From Candidatus Gorgonimonas leptogorgiae (GTDB taxonomy: Bacteria > Pseudomonadota > Gammaproteobacteria > Pseudomonadales > Endozoicomonadaceae), in the NCBI GenBank assembly GCA_929200515.1, contig CAKNAD010000021.1, positions 271 through 19,564 of the forward strand: a stretch of 19,294 nt of DNA, read 5' to 3'. The stretch's first letter is position 1, and each line of letters begins with the position of its first letter. A program made the position numbers and the translations under genes. Of this stretch, positions 1 to 8,254 are shown one piece after another. The notes beneath the pieces were generated by a model, which did not search any database, was not told the origin of the DNA, and worked only from the letters and a program-made list of their open reading frames with translations.

Positions 1-1
1 G

Positions 2-1096
2 TCTTCTGCTATGATAGATGATAAAGTGAATATGTCAAAAAATGCTGCGAAAAACTACAGTGAATTACAAGAACTTTTCAAGGTGGCAAATAGTACAACT
101 GACGTAGCCAAAAAGTCTGCTCTAGTTAACGAAGCTGTAGAAAAACTAGTTCCAAATGCTCGTTCTACCTTTGGAGCTGTTAGCGGTGCTTCTAAAACTG
201 TAACAGGAAATGTTGGAGATCACCTAAAAGTGATGCAAGCTGGTGGAGTTAACTCTGGCGACAGTGACTATGCCGATGGCAATGTTTGGTTGCGAATGAA
301 TTATTTACAGCAAACTGTAGATGCACAAGATGCTGCTCCAGGCTACAAGCAAAAATCTATGGGATTTGGTATCGGGGTTGACCAACCATTAAACGACAAA
401 TTCACTATGGGTTTAGCTTACAACTTTGTGAGGTCTGATGTTGACGGCGAAGATGGCTACCTAAGAGAAGACGACGTTAAGTCTCATGGTTTTGGTGGTT
501 ATGTAACTATGATGCACGACAACCTATTTGCCGATGCGCAAATAAACTATGTTAAAAACAAAGTTGATGGCTTCCGTAAAGTAACTTCTGAGTCTACTAA
601 AATAACCTATAAGTACGATGCCGATGTACTTAATGCGATGATTGGCTTAGGTATGCATGTTGATTTAGAAAACCATTGGTACGCTAAACCTAAACTTTGT
701 TTTGCTTTTGCTAACCACAAAACCGACAAATACAACGAAGAAGGTAGCACTTTAGTTTCTACAGATATCGATGCTGCTAGCCACCAAAGTTCTGAAGTTG
801 GCTTACAGTTAACTGTAGGTGCTGATTTAATGATGGATAACTACAAAGTTATGCCTAAATTAAATATGGGCTTTATGTACGACATGAACGACAAAAAAGA
901 CAAAGTAACTTTCACTTTCATGGGCGATGATAGCTTTGTTGCTGAAGGTCCTAAGCGTGATCGTTCTAACTTTAACCTTGGCGTAGGTGCTGGCTTTATG
1001 ATGGAAAACGTAACTCTAAGCTTAGATTACGGTTTTAATTGGTCTAGCAATACTAAAACTCATGGAATATCTGCTAAGTTAGGTTGTATGTTCTAA
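2..1096 (+). CDS. Autotransporter C-terminal beta-barrel (5'-truncated by window edge)
   Basis: This is the C-terminal part of a type Va autotransporter, whose barrel sits in the outer membrane and exports or anchors an N-terminal passenger. The frame is open to the left edge (codons from base 2), so the methionine at base 11 is internal and the gene continues upstream. About 85 residues of passenger-linker are followed by roughly 275 residues of alternating amphipathic beta strands (from NVWLRMNYLQQ onward, including GVDQPLNDKFTMGLAYNF) and a terminal phenylalanine (KLGCMF), the usual outer-membrane protein end signal. The pattern 'GYK.KS.G...G.D..L.....G.A....SDV' resembles barrels of Rickettsia-type surface antigens. 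A strong terminator follows 23 bases after the stop. The passenger, and hence the function (adhesion is common), cannot be seen. Confidence 0.85.
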   Translation, partial: SSAMIDDKVNMSKNAAKNYSELQELFKVANSTTDVAKKSALVNEAVEKLVPNARSTFGAVSGASKTVTGNVGDHLKVMQAGGVNSGDSDYADGNVWLRMNYLQQTVDAQDAAPGYKQKSMGFGIGVDQPLNDKFTMGLAYNFVRSDVDGEDGYLREDDVKSHGFGGYVTMMHDNLFADAQINYVKNKVDGFRKVTSESTKITYKYDADVLNAMIGLGMHVDLENHWYAKPKLCFAFANHKTDKYNEEGSTLVSTDIDAASHQSSEVGLQLTVGADLMMDNYKVMPKLNMGFMYDMNDKKDKVTFTFMGDDSFVAEGPKRDRSNFNLGVGAGFMMENVTLSLDYGFNWSSNTKTHGISAKLGCMF

Positions 1097-1118
1097 GACT
1101 TAGACATTCTCATTTGCT

Positions 1119-1150
1119 AAAAAAGCGACTTTAATAGTCGCTTTTTTTTT
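1119..1150 (+). terminator. Rho-independent terminator after the autotransporter
   Basis: A 12-base-pair stem (1119-1130 with 1136-1147), loop TTAAT, core AGCGACT/AGTCGCT, is followed by a run of T to 1150. The A-rich left arm would also allow termination on the minus strand. Confidence 0.9.
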
Positions 1151-1154
1151 ATGT

Positions 1155-1204
1155 TTTTAAAATTAGCTAAAATAGTTTATACTGCTTCTTTAAATTAAAA
1201 GGAG
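1155..1204 (+). promoter_or_regulatory. Putative promoter and ribosome site of the RING gene
   Basis: TATACT at 1178-1183 is a good -10 box. The -35 (TTTTAA, 1155-1160, 17 bases upstream) is poor. AAAAGGAG at 1197-1204 is a strong Shine-Dalgarno five bases before the ATG at 1210. The preceding terminator makes this an independent transcription unit. Confidence 0.45.
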
Positions 1205-1209
1205 TTTTT

Positions 1210-1560
1210 ATGTGTAATAATGTACCTAATAATGCAGGCAATCAAGCGCTTTATAGTGCTAATACTCAAAACCCGAGAGACATGTCTAATCAAGCTTCTA
1301 GTAGCGTAGCGCCTATCACCGTAGCTTCTAGCACTACAAATATTATCACTACAGAGAGAATAATAGCGCTATTAGAAAGAGAGAATGAATATCTTAGAGA
1401 TAGGTTTATATGTAAGTCTGATCGTTGTCTAAACAAAGTATCTACCGTTATACTTCCTTGTGGCCATGTTAATCTTTGTAGGGATCATGCAGACCAATTA
1501 GATCGGTGTCCACAGGATAATAGCGTAATTAAAGCCTTTACGGATATATATATGTCGTAG
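1210..1560 (+). CDS. Small protein with C-terminal IAP-type RING finger; candidate ubiquitin-ligase effector
   Basis: 116 residues. Residues 1-47 are rich in Asn, Ser and Thr and are not recognised. Residues 48-66 (around ERIIALLERENEYLRDRF) look helical, and residues 67-116 match the RING finger at the end of eukaryotic IAP proteins. Candidate zinc ligands are C68, C73, C84, H86, C90, H93, C100 and D103. Spacing from C84 to D103 is that of IAP RINGs (PCGH-x3-C-x2-ligand-x6-CP-x-ligand). The tail VIKAFTDIYMS resembles the IAP tail needed for dimerisation. Cys is replaced by His at ligand 6 and by Asp at ligand 8, as in other functional RING variants (RBX1 has Asp). No signal peptide or membrane helix is visible. 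Inference: a secreted effector acting as E3 ligase in the host. Strong ribosome site and own promoter. Confidence 0.75.
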   Translation: MCNNVPNNAGNQALYSANTQNPRDMSNQASSSVAPITVASSTTNIITTERIIALLERENEYLRDRFICKSDRCLNKVSTVILPCGHVNLCRDHADQLDRCPQDNSVIKAFTDIYMS

Positions 1561-1628
1561 ACTAACAATAAATTTTACCTTCAGTTGTTGTAAAAAGTCG
1601 TTAATTTAGCTTTGAAAGCAAGTTACTT

Positions 1629-2159
1629 TCATTTAGATAATATTCTATCTAGCAGGTATTGTGCTCCACTCGCTAAAGTAAAACATGCCACTATTATGTA
1701 CATCCAAAATAAATCAAATTTATAATCAGTAGGCACATAATTTTTAGTTAAAATTATAATAGCTAATGCCATTTGCATAAAGGTTGTTATTTTTCCTAAT
1801 AATTTAGGTGTTATTTTTGTAAATAAAAATATTTTTCTATATACAAAAATAAAAGCTAACATTAGGCAATCTTTGCCTACTATTATTACAGTAAACCAAA
1901 CAGGTACCATGCTTGATTTCAGTAAAGCTAAATAACAAGACATTAGCAGAAATTTATCTGCTAGTGGGTCTATAGTTGCACCTATGTGTGTTTCCCATAA
2001 AAATTTTCTTGCTAAAAAACCATCAAAAAAATCGGTTACAATAGCTATTGATAGCAAAATAGTGGAGTAATAATAATTATAATTTAAAATATTAATACTT
2101 ATAGGAACAGCAAGAAAAAATCTAATTAACGTCAAAGTGTTTGGCAAGTTCTTGAGCAT
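1629..2159 (-). CDS. CDP-alcohol phosphatidyltransferase (PgsA-like, possibly cardiolipin-synthase type)
   Basis: An integral membrane enzyme that transfers a phosphatidyl group from CDP-diacylglycerol to an alcohol; in the PgsA branch the acceptor is glycerol-3-phosphate, the first committed step to phosphatidylglycerol. The full family motif D-x2-DG-x2-AR-x8-G-x3-D-x3-D is present: D43, D46, G47, A50, R51, G60, D64, D68 (176-residue numbering). Several hydrophobic segments surround it. The open frame extends to a GTG at 2213 with no ribosome site; the ATG at 2159 (MLKNLPNTLTLIRF) matches where PgsA proteins begin and gives a length close to E. coli PgsA (182). The later segment VGKDCLMLA with PKLLGKITT is also reminiscent of the eukaryotic-type cardiolipin synthase branch, so the acceptor is not certain. 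It converges with the RING gene; 68 bases between them hold nothing recognisable. Confidence 0.85.
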   Translation of the reverse strand: MLKNLPNTLTLIRFFLAVPISINILNYNYYYSTILLSIAIVTDFFDGFLARKFLWETHIGATIDPLADKFLLMSCYLALLKSSMVPVWFTVIIVGKDCLMLAFIFVYRKIFLFTKITPKLLGKITTFMQMALAIIILTKNYVPTDYKFDLFWMYIIVACFTLASGAQYLLDRILSK

Positions 2160-2301
2160 AGTAAATAAACTATATAAATTCCCAGAGTTAATACACCTAA
2201 CTAATAAATCCACAGCTAAATTAAAATTAAGGCAATTTATTTGGAACTTGCCTCAATATAATAATATAATAGATTTTTAGCTTTAGGTAAAAGATATTAA
2301 C

Positions 2302-2332
2302 TTGGTAGAAGTTTTTTTGTGTAAAATTATAG
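2302..2332 (+). promoter_or_regulatory. Possible promoter for the smc leader
   Basis: TTGGTA (2302-2307) and an AT-rich -10 candidate around ATTATAG (2326-2332), with a spacer of 17 to 19 bases depending on the hexamer chosen. A transcript would start near 2338, about 150 bases before smc, and would contain the hairpins described at 2350-2425. Confidence 0.35.
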
Positions 2333-2349
2333 TTTTTGGGGGATCGTAT

Positions 2350-2425
2350 ATACAGGCGGCAGTTGTGGATGCTGGTGTTAATCTACCTCCTGTATGTTTA
2401 GCAAATAAAATACTCTGTATTTGCT
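2350..2425 (+). other. Structured leader region before smc (two hairpins)
   Basis: Arm ATACAGG (2350-2356) pairs with CCTGTAT (2389-2395) around an unusually GC-rich 32-base loop, and AGCAAATA (2400-2407) pairs with TATTTGCT (2418-2425). No T-run follows either stem, so a simple terminator is unlikely. It could be a 5' leader structure of smc or a small RNA; no known RNA family is recognised. The rest of 2214-2488 is AT-rich without a credible gene. Confidence 0.4.
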
Positions 2426-2488
2426 GTTAACAATAAACTGCTAAAAGCGACTGTTTACTATTAAATAGAATAGAGATAACTTGCTAAA

Positions 2489-5400
2489 ATGAGGCTTAAG
2501 TCAATAAAATTATCGGGGTTTAAATCTTTTGTAGACCCAACTATAATAAAGTTTCCTTCAAACATGTGTGCAGTTGTTGGCCCTAATGGTTGCGGAAAAT
2601 CTAATGTAATAGATGCTGTACGTTGGGTTATGGGAGAATCCTCAGCAAAATATTTGCGTGGGGAATCGATGACCGATGTTATTTTTAAAGGATCTAAACA
2701 ACGCAAACCTGCTAATCAGACATCAGTAGAGCTATTGTTCGATAACCAAGAAAAAAAGTTAGCAGGTGAATATTCTGCATATGATGAAATCAGTATTAAG
2801 CGTACATTAACAACAGACGCTAAAAATAGTTATTTTTTAAATGGCACTAAGTGCAGACGTAAAGATATAATGGATATATTTTTAGGTACTGGGCTAGGGC
2901 CTAGAAGCTATGCGATTATTTCACAAGGCATGATTTCTAACTTAATAGAATCTAAGCCAGAAGAATTACGAGCATTTATTGAAGAAGCCGCAGGTATTTC
3001 TAAATATAAAGAAAGACGACGAGAAACAGCTAATAGAATACGCAGAACCACAGAAAACCTTGAAAGACTTGCAGATTTACGCCAAGAGCTAGAAAGGCAG
3101 TTAAACAATTTATTTAATCAAGCACAAACCGCAGAAAAATATAAAACCCTGAAAAACAATCAACGGCTAAAAAAAGCAGACTTACAAGCATTAAAATGGC
3201 AACAAATTAATGGTGATTCGCAAGCTCAACATTTAGCTATTTCTAAGTTAGAAGAAAATTTAGAGCAAGTAAATGCACGGAGTCAGTCTATTAGTGGATC
3301 TATTGAAACCGACCGCAACTTACAACAAGAGTTGTCTGTGGTTTATCAGCAGCAGCAAGATTTGTTTTATCAAATGTGTAGTTCTATAGCAGCGCTAGAG
3401 CAAAAAATAACTCATAGAGATAGCCGCTTACGTGAGCTTTCTAGTGATTTAGATCAAATTGCTAGTAATTGGGATAACGCTAAGCAACAATTGAGTGCAG
3501 ATAACCTAGAGCTTGAACAGCTAATTCAACAAGAGCAACAATTATTGCCCGAGTGCGAAATGCATCAACAAGTATACGAACAGGCAAAGGCAACTTTAGA
3601 GCAACTAGAAGCTCAGCAAAATAAATTTCATATTAAATGGGAGGCTTTCCATCAGCAGTTAAGTGCACAGCAAATAGTAGAGTTAGAGCAAGCAAAAGTT
3701 GAGCATTCTGAGCAGATATTATCTAGGTTGCATCAAAGAAAACAAAAAATAACCCAAGAGTTATCGGTAATCAATTGTAAAGATACCCAAGAACTAGATT
3801 CCATCGAGTATAAATTAACTGAAGTCGAATTACAGTTAGATAACATCAGCGATGAATACAATCAAACCAACGAAGATTTACAGCAACAACGTAATGCTAT
3901 TAACCAAATAGCAGAGCAACTAGTAACTCTAAACTCAGCTTTAAGCAAAAAGCAAGGTAAGCTAGCTTCATTAGAAGCCTTGCAGCAATCCTCTATAGCT
4001 GAAGATTGTGCAGTTTCTAGTTGGATAACCGCAAATAAATTAGATTATTGTAGTAAGTTAGTAGATGAAATCAGCATTGAAAATGGTTGGGAATTAGCTC
4101 TTGAAGCGATACTAGGCAACGACTTGCAAGCCATTTGTGTTGATTTTACTCCAGAAATAACTAATGCCATAACCGAGTTGCAACAAGGTGTTGTAACTAT
4201 GGTAGCAACAGACAGTAATTGTGCGACTAGCAATAACAATTTAAAATTAACTTTATTAATAGACAGAATAACTCAAGGTAAGCAGTTAGCTAGTAGCTTG
4301 TTAACTAATGTTTATACTGTTGATTGTTTATCTGAAGCGTTAACTGTGCGTAATAACTTACAAGCGACAGAGGTAATATTAACTAAAGAAGGAGTTATAG
4401 TAGCTAAAAATTGGGTCAAAGTCAGAAAGGCATTTATCGATGGTGGCTCGGTGTTATCAAGAAAACTAGAATTAGAACAACTAGAAGATCAAATTGCAAG
4501 CGATCAACAAGTTATAGAACAATCACTAGAGCAACAGTTAACTATGCAACAACAGTTGCTTGATTACGAAAGCTTACGTGAGCAACAGCAAGTACAACGT
4601 GATGAAATCCAACAACAAAAACTAGACTTAGTTACCAAAATAGAGCATTTAACCGCTAAGGGTAAAACCGCACAAGATCTATATAACAGGCTGAACACCG
4701 ATTTAGCAGAAATAAACTCTCAATACGAACAAGAAAAATCAATTATTAATGAATCCAGAGAAAAATTACAATATGGTCTTGATAACATGGAGGCTAACCA
4801 GCAACAAAAATTAGAGTTGCAACAAGAAAAAGACCAGCTAACTAATCAGTTGTTAGAAGCTAGAAGTAGCTACGATGCATCTAAAGAAGAATCACATAAA
4901 AATGAACTACAACTACAGCTTATTAATAGTAAAATTTCAGCACTACGTACCGCAATAGCCAGAATAAGCAAACAGGCTACTGATTTACGTATTAAAAAAG
5001 AGGCGATTCAGCAGTCGTTGTTGCAAACTCATGATCCAGACAACAACTCTCAAGAAGAATTAGAGTTGATGCTAGCAACAAAAATAACTGAAGAACAAAA
5101 AATGCATGAGGTTAAACAACAGCTTGAGCAAGTAGAAACTAAAATTCATGCAGATAACCAGTTAATAGAAGAGGCGAGAAATAGTGCCGAGGTTATTAGA
5201 AGTCAACTCGAGCAACTGCGTATGCAACACCGAGAATTATATGTGCGTGCTAAAGCTATAGAGGATCAACTTCGAGAAGATGGCTTTAATTTACAAACAG
5301 TTTGTAATAATCTAGAAGAAAACGACACTGTAGATGACTGTGGGCAACAGTTACAACAAATAACCGAAAAGTTAGATAAACTAGGCTTAGTTAATTTAGC

Positions 5401-5995
5401 TGCCATAGATGAGTATGAGGTACAATCAAAACGTAAGCAGCATCTAGATAGCCAAAATGATGACTTACAAGCAGCTTTAGATATTTTAGATTCCGTAATT
5501 AAAAGAATAGACAAAGAAACGAAACAACGCTTTAGAGCTACCTTTGACCAAATAAATTATGGTTTAGGGTATTTATTTCCTAAGGTATTTGCTGGTGGTC
5601 AGGCTTATTTACAATTAAGCGAAGATGACTTGTTAACATCGGGGGTTACTATAATGGCACAGCCGCCAGGTAAAAAAAATAGCACTATACATTTGTTGTC
5701 TGGGGGTGAAAAAGCACTAACAGCAATTGCTTTAGTGTTTGCTATTTTTCAGCTTAATCCATCGCCTTTTTGCATGCTCGATGAAGTAGATGCACCTTTA
5801 GATGACAGCAACGTAGGTAGATACGCTAATATGGTTGCAGAAATGAGTAATCAGGTGCAGTTTATATATATTACTCATAATAAAATAGCTATGCAGCAGG
5901 CAAATGAATTAATTGGAGTTACCATGTATGAACCTGGGGTATCTCGTCCTGTGGCTGTTAATATAGAGCAAGCAACTATAATGGCAGAAGTTTAA
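2489..5995 (+). CDS. smc: Chromosome segregation ATPase SMC
   Basis: The 1168-residue core of the bacterial condensin, which with ScpA and ScpB (not in this window) loops and compacts the chromosome. The N-terminal head has Walker A GPNGCGKSN at 31-39; coiled coil runs from about 170 to 505; the hinge lies around 510-655, with LVDEISIENGWELALEAILG and the Gly-rich FIDGGSVLSRK; returning coiled coil runs to about 1010. The C-terminal head has the signature LLSGGE at 1069-1074 and Walker B FCMLDEVDAPLDD from 1094. The length is normal and both heads are intact. The coil is very rich in Gln. Presence of SMC rather than MukB separates this organism from the enterobacterial branch. The ATG lacks a clear Shine-Dalgarno, but FKSFVDP a few residues in fixes the start. 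The next gene is convergent. Confidence 0.97.
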   Translation: MRLKSIKLSGFKSFVDPTIIKFPSNMCAVVGPNGCGKSNVIDAVRWVMGESSAKYLRGESMTDVIFKGSKQRKPANQTSVELLFDNQEKKLAGEYSAYDEISIKRTLTTDAKNSYFLNGTKCRRKDIMDIFLGTGLGPRSYAIISQGMISNLIESKPEELRAFIEEAAGISKYKERRRETANRIRRTTENLERLADLRQELERQLNNLFNQAQTAEKYKTLKNNQRLKKADLQALKWQQINGDSQAQHLAISKLEENLEQVNARSQSISGSIETDRNLQQELSVVYQQQQDLFYQMCSSIAALEQKITHRDSRLRELSSDLDQIASNWDNAKQQLSADNLELEQLIQQEQQLLPECEMHQQVYEQAKATLEQLEAQQNKFHIKWEAFHQQLSAQQIVELEQAKVEHSEQILSRLHQRKQKITQELSVINCKDTQELDSIEYKLTEVELQLDNISDEYNQTNEDLQQQRNAINQIAEQLVTLNSALSKKQGKLASLEALQQSSIAEDCAVSSWITANKLDYCSKLVDEISIENGWELALEAILGNDLQAICVDFTPEITNAITELQQGVVTMVATDSNCATSNNNLKLTLLIDRITQGKQLASSLLTNVYTVDCLSEALTVRNNLQATEVILTKEGVIVAKNWVKVRKAFIDGGSVLSRKLELEQLEDQIASDQQVIEQSLEQQLTMQQQLLDYESLREQQQVQRDEIQQQKLDLVTKIEHLTAKGKTAQDLYNRLNTDLAEINSQYEQEKSIINESREKLQYGLDNMEANQQQKLELQQEKDQLTNQLLEARSSYDASKEESHKNELQLQLINSKISALRTAIARISKQATDLRIKKEAIQQSLLQTHDPDNNSQEELELMLATKITEEQKMHEVKQQLEQVETKIHADNQLIEEARNSAEVIRSQLEQLRMQHRELYVRAKAIEDQLREDGFNLQTVCNNLEENDTVDDCGQQLQQITEKLDKLGLVNLAAIDEYEVQSKRKQHLDSQNDDLQAALDILDSVIKRIDKETKQRFRATFDQINYGLGYLFPKVFAGGQAYLQLSEDDLLTSGVTIMAQPPGKKNSTIHLLSGGEKALTAIALVFAIFQLNPSPFCMLDEVDAPLDDSNVGRYANMVAEMSNQVQFIYITHNKIAMQQANELIGVTMYEPGVSRPVAVNIEQATIMAEV

Positions 5996-6000
5996 TAATG

Positions 6001-6180
6001 TTATGCATTTAAAATAACATAACTAGCTATACGGCTTGCTATTCCAATTGTTACCATAAGTAGTGTTAACCAAAAAAACAGCACCCAAGGGCGAAAATTT
6101 TTTCTTGGTGTTGCTGATTCATAGCTAATGTATTCGTCTACTAGTTTTTGATCTTCTTTATTAAGTTTTGTTTGTTTCAT
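6001..6180 (-). CDS. Small membrane protein, DUF3094-like (59 aa)
   Basis: A short gene of 59 codons. The protein begins MKQTKLNKEDQKLVDEYI, has NFRPWVLFFWLTLL around residues 30-43, and ends in one membrane helix with GIASRIASYVI. The order 'L..EDQ..VDEY' then 'FRPW' then a helix ending in 'SR' is what I know of the DUF3094 family of gammaproteobacteria (Pseudomonas and relatives), whose function is unknown. The hydrophilic N-terminus is probably cytoplasmic. It converges with smc (stop codons five bases apart) and diverges from ftsQ. The start ATG is at 6180 with a weak GGTGT upstream. Confidence 0.75.
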   Translation of the reverse strand: MKQTKLNKEDQKLVDEYISYESATPRKNFRPWVLFFWLTLLMVTIGIASRIASYVILNA

Positions 6181-6200
6181 TTTAACACCATATTATTTAG

Positions 6201-6247
6201 TTGAAATTTTAATAAAAATATAGGTTATACGTAAATATGTGTATAAT
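6201..6247 (+). promoter_or_regulatory. Candidate promoters of ftsQ
   Basis: TTGAAA (6201-6206) and TTATAC (6225-6230), spacer 18, is a plausible sigma-70 promoter with a short leader. A perfect TATAAT at 6242-6247 lies only seven bases before the ATG at 6255, but its -35 position (TATAGG) is poor; if used, it would give an almost leaderless message, consistent with the missing Shine-Dalgarno. Confidence 0.45.
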
Positions 6248-6254
6248 ATAGAAT

Positions 6255-6965
6255 ATGCGTTTACATAGTAATTGTATCTCATTTTTTTTTATAATTATTT
6301 TATTTGTATTACTTATTTTTGTATTTAACCCTAATACACAAAATCAGATGCTACATACTAAACAATTGACAAAAATAAATATTTTAGGGATATTTAATTA
6401 TACTACAAAAGAGGAAATACAACACATATTAGAAGAAGTTTTTAAAAAACATGAGCATGTTGCAATACTAAAACTACATAATACGTTAACTAACAAGTTG
6501 CTTTTTATAGATAGCATAGATATTACTTTCCAAAAAGATGAGTTATCTATTTATATGGAAGAGATGTATCCTATTGCGATCATTAATGATAAAAAGCTTT
6601 TAACGAATACAGGGGTTGTCGTTGATTATGAGTTTGTTATACCTCAATCTAATCTACCTACATTATATTGCGATGAGACTAAAATCCAACAAATTATATT
6701 CTTATATTTAACCATGAATCATATATTTAAAGGCTTAAGTTTTAAAATAAAATCATTAAAAGTTGATAGTTTTTCTGGCTGTAATTTTATTATAGAAGAT
6801 GTTGAGGTTAAAATTAGTTATAAAAATATGATTGAAGATATACAAAAGTTTATCATGCTATATAACACCAAATTAATAGGTGTTTGGTCTAATGTAAAAA
6901 AAGTAGATATGAGGCATTTAAATGGTGGTTCTGTATTATGGAATAACAATTTCAATTTAAGATAA
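6255..6965 (+). CDS. ftsQ: Cell division protein FtsQ (divergent)
   Basis: 236 residues. FtsQ is a bitopic inner-membrane divisome protein that links FtsK to FtsB, FtsL and FtsW/I in the periplasm. Seen here: a short N-terminus, one membrane helix at about 7-25 (SFFFIIILFVLLIFVF), then a POTRA-like region at about 40-105 with KINILGIFNYTTKEEIQHIL and the family-like stretch FIDSIDITFQKDELSIYMEE. 'YPIAIINDKKLLTNTGVV' matches the FtsQ beta-domain element 'P.A.W....L....G..F', and the end VDMRHLNGGSVLW matches 'VDLRY.NG.AV.W'. Position directly before ftsA supports the call. Sequence conservation is low, so a homology search could miss it. No Shine-Dalgarno is visible. The usual upstream ddl and mur genes are absent. 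Confidence 0.85.
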   Translation: MRLHSNCISFFFIIILFVLLIFVFNPNTQNQMLHTKQLTKINILGIFNYTTKEEIQHILEEVFKKHEHVAILKLHNTLTNKLLFIDSIDITFQKDELSIYMEEMYPIAIINDKKLLTNTGVVVDYEFVIPQSNLPTLYCDETKIQQIIFLYLTMNHIFKGLSFKIKSLKVDSFSGCNFIIEDVEVKISYKNMIEDIQKFIMLYNTKLIGVWSNVKKVDMRHLNGGSVLWNNNFNLR

Positions 6966-7018
6966 TTCATTTACATTTAATACCGATATTTGGTATTGAT
7001 ATTTTTAAGGTTGATACC

Positions 7019-8254
7019 ATGACCTCTACAGAAATTGGAAGCATGATTGTTGGATTGGATATTGGCACATCAAAAGTAGTAGCTATAGTCGGCGAAATAG
7101 ACCGTAATGGCTTGATAAAAATAATTGGAATTGGCTCTTATATATCAACTGGATTAAAGCGTGGAATGGTTATAAATATAGAAGCAACCATTCATGCTAT
7201 ACAGCAAGCAATTAAAGAAGCAGAACTAATGGCTGGGTGTAAAATACATTCTGTGCATGTGGGCATTGCAGGCAGTCATGTAAAGAGTTTAAATTCTAAT
7301 GGTATAGTTGCTATTAAAGATAAAAACGTTAGCAGAGAAGATGTAGCTCGTGTTATAGATGCCGCAAAAGCTGTAGCCATGCCAGCAGATCAAAAGCTAT
7401 TGCATACTATCGCACAAGAATTTGTTATAGATAATCAAGATGATATTAAGCATCCAATAGGTATGTCTGGAGTCAGACTAGAAGCTAAAGTGCATTTGGT
7501 TACTTGTGCAATAAATGCAGAGCAAAATATAAGAACATGTATTAATAGTTGTAATTTACAAGTAGACGACATAGCTCTTGAGCAGTTAGCATCTAGCCAG
7601 TCTGTGCTTTCCGAAGATGAAAAGCAGCTTGGCGTGTGCTTGGTTGATATTGGAGGTGGCACTACTGATATTGCAATTTTTACTGGAGGAACTATACGTT
7701 ATACTAGTATGATACCAGTAGCTGGAAATCATGTTACTAATGATATATCTTTAGCGTTTCATACACCTACAAGATACGCAGAAGAGCTAAAAATAAAGTA
7801 CGCTTGTGCAACTAAAGATTTAGTTGGCAAAGATCAATCTATTAAGGTTTCATATGTTGGCGATCGTCCACCTAAGCAGTTTTCTAGACACTGGCTAGCA
7901 GAAATAGTAGAAGCGAGATACGAAGAAATATTTAGATTAATCAAATATGAAATACATAGTAGTGGTTTTAAAGATAGCATTCCAGCAGGTGTAGTAATTA
8001 CGGGTGGGACTTCAAAAATAGAAGGTGCCATCAATTTAGCAGAAAAAATTTTTGGTACCCCTGTTCGTTTAGGAATTCCAAAATATATTTCTGGATTTGT
8101 TGATGTTGTTAGTAGTCCAATTTATTCTACAGGAGTTGGTTTATTGTTATATGCGCAAAAAAAGCAGAAATACGGTTTAGCACTAAAGAAGAATATAACC
8201 AAAAAAATAAGTGTTTCTAGGCGCATAACAAAATGGTTTCAAGGTAATTTTTAA
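7019..8254 (+). CDS. ftsA: Cell division protein FtsA
   Basis: 411 residues. This actin-like ATPase tethers FtsZ filaments to the inner membrane and activates the divisome. Motifs in order: phosphate-1 VGLDIGTSKVVAIVGE near residue 12; the 1C-domain region with GMSGVRLEAKVHLVT at about 147-161; phosphate-2 LVDIGGGTTDIAIF at about 208-221; adenosine motif VVITGGTSKIEGA at about 324-336; and a terminal amphipathic helix (ISVSRRITKWFQGNF) as membrane anchor. Length is close to E. coli FtsA (420). AAGG eight bases before the ATG at 7019 supports this start. It follows ftsQ by 53 bases, with a small hairpin (6979-6984 with 6992-6997) between. FtsZ lies 476 bases further on, an unusual distance. 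Confidence 0.97.
   Translation: MTSTEIGSMIVGLDIGTSKVVAIVGEIDRNGLIKIIGIGSYISTGLKRGMVINIEATIHAIQQAIKEAELMAGCKIHSVHVGIAGSHVKSLNSNGIVAIKDKNVSREDVARVIDAAKAVAMPADQKLLHTIAQEFVIDNQDDIKHPIGMSGVRLEAKVHLVTCAINAEQNIRTCINSCNLQVDDIALEQLASSQSVLSEDEKQLGVCLVDIGGGTTDIAIFTGGTIRYTSMIPVAGNHVTNDISLAFHTPTRYAEELKIKYACATKDLVGKDQSIKVSYVGDRPPKQFSRHWLAEIVEARYEEIFRLIKYEIHSSGFKDSIPAGVVITGGTSKIEGAINLAEKIFGTPVRLGIPKYISGFVDVVSSPIYSTGVGLLLYAQKKQKYGLALKKNITKKISVSRRITKWFQGNF

Noticed and set aside
2350..2425. 4.5S, 6S or tmRNA gene before smc
   Set aside because: None of the known conserved sequence elements of these RNAs is present; only generic hairpins.
2461..5514. Several minus-strand open frames under smc
   Set aside because: Shadows of a full-length conserved smc reading frame.
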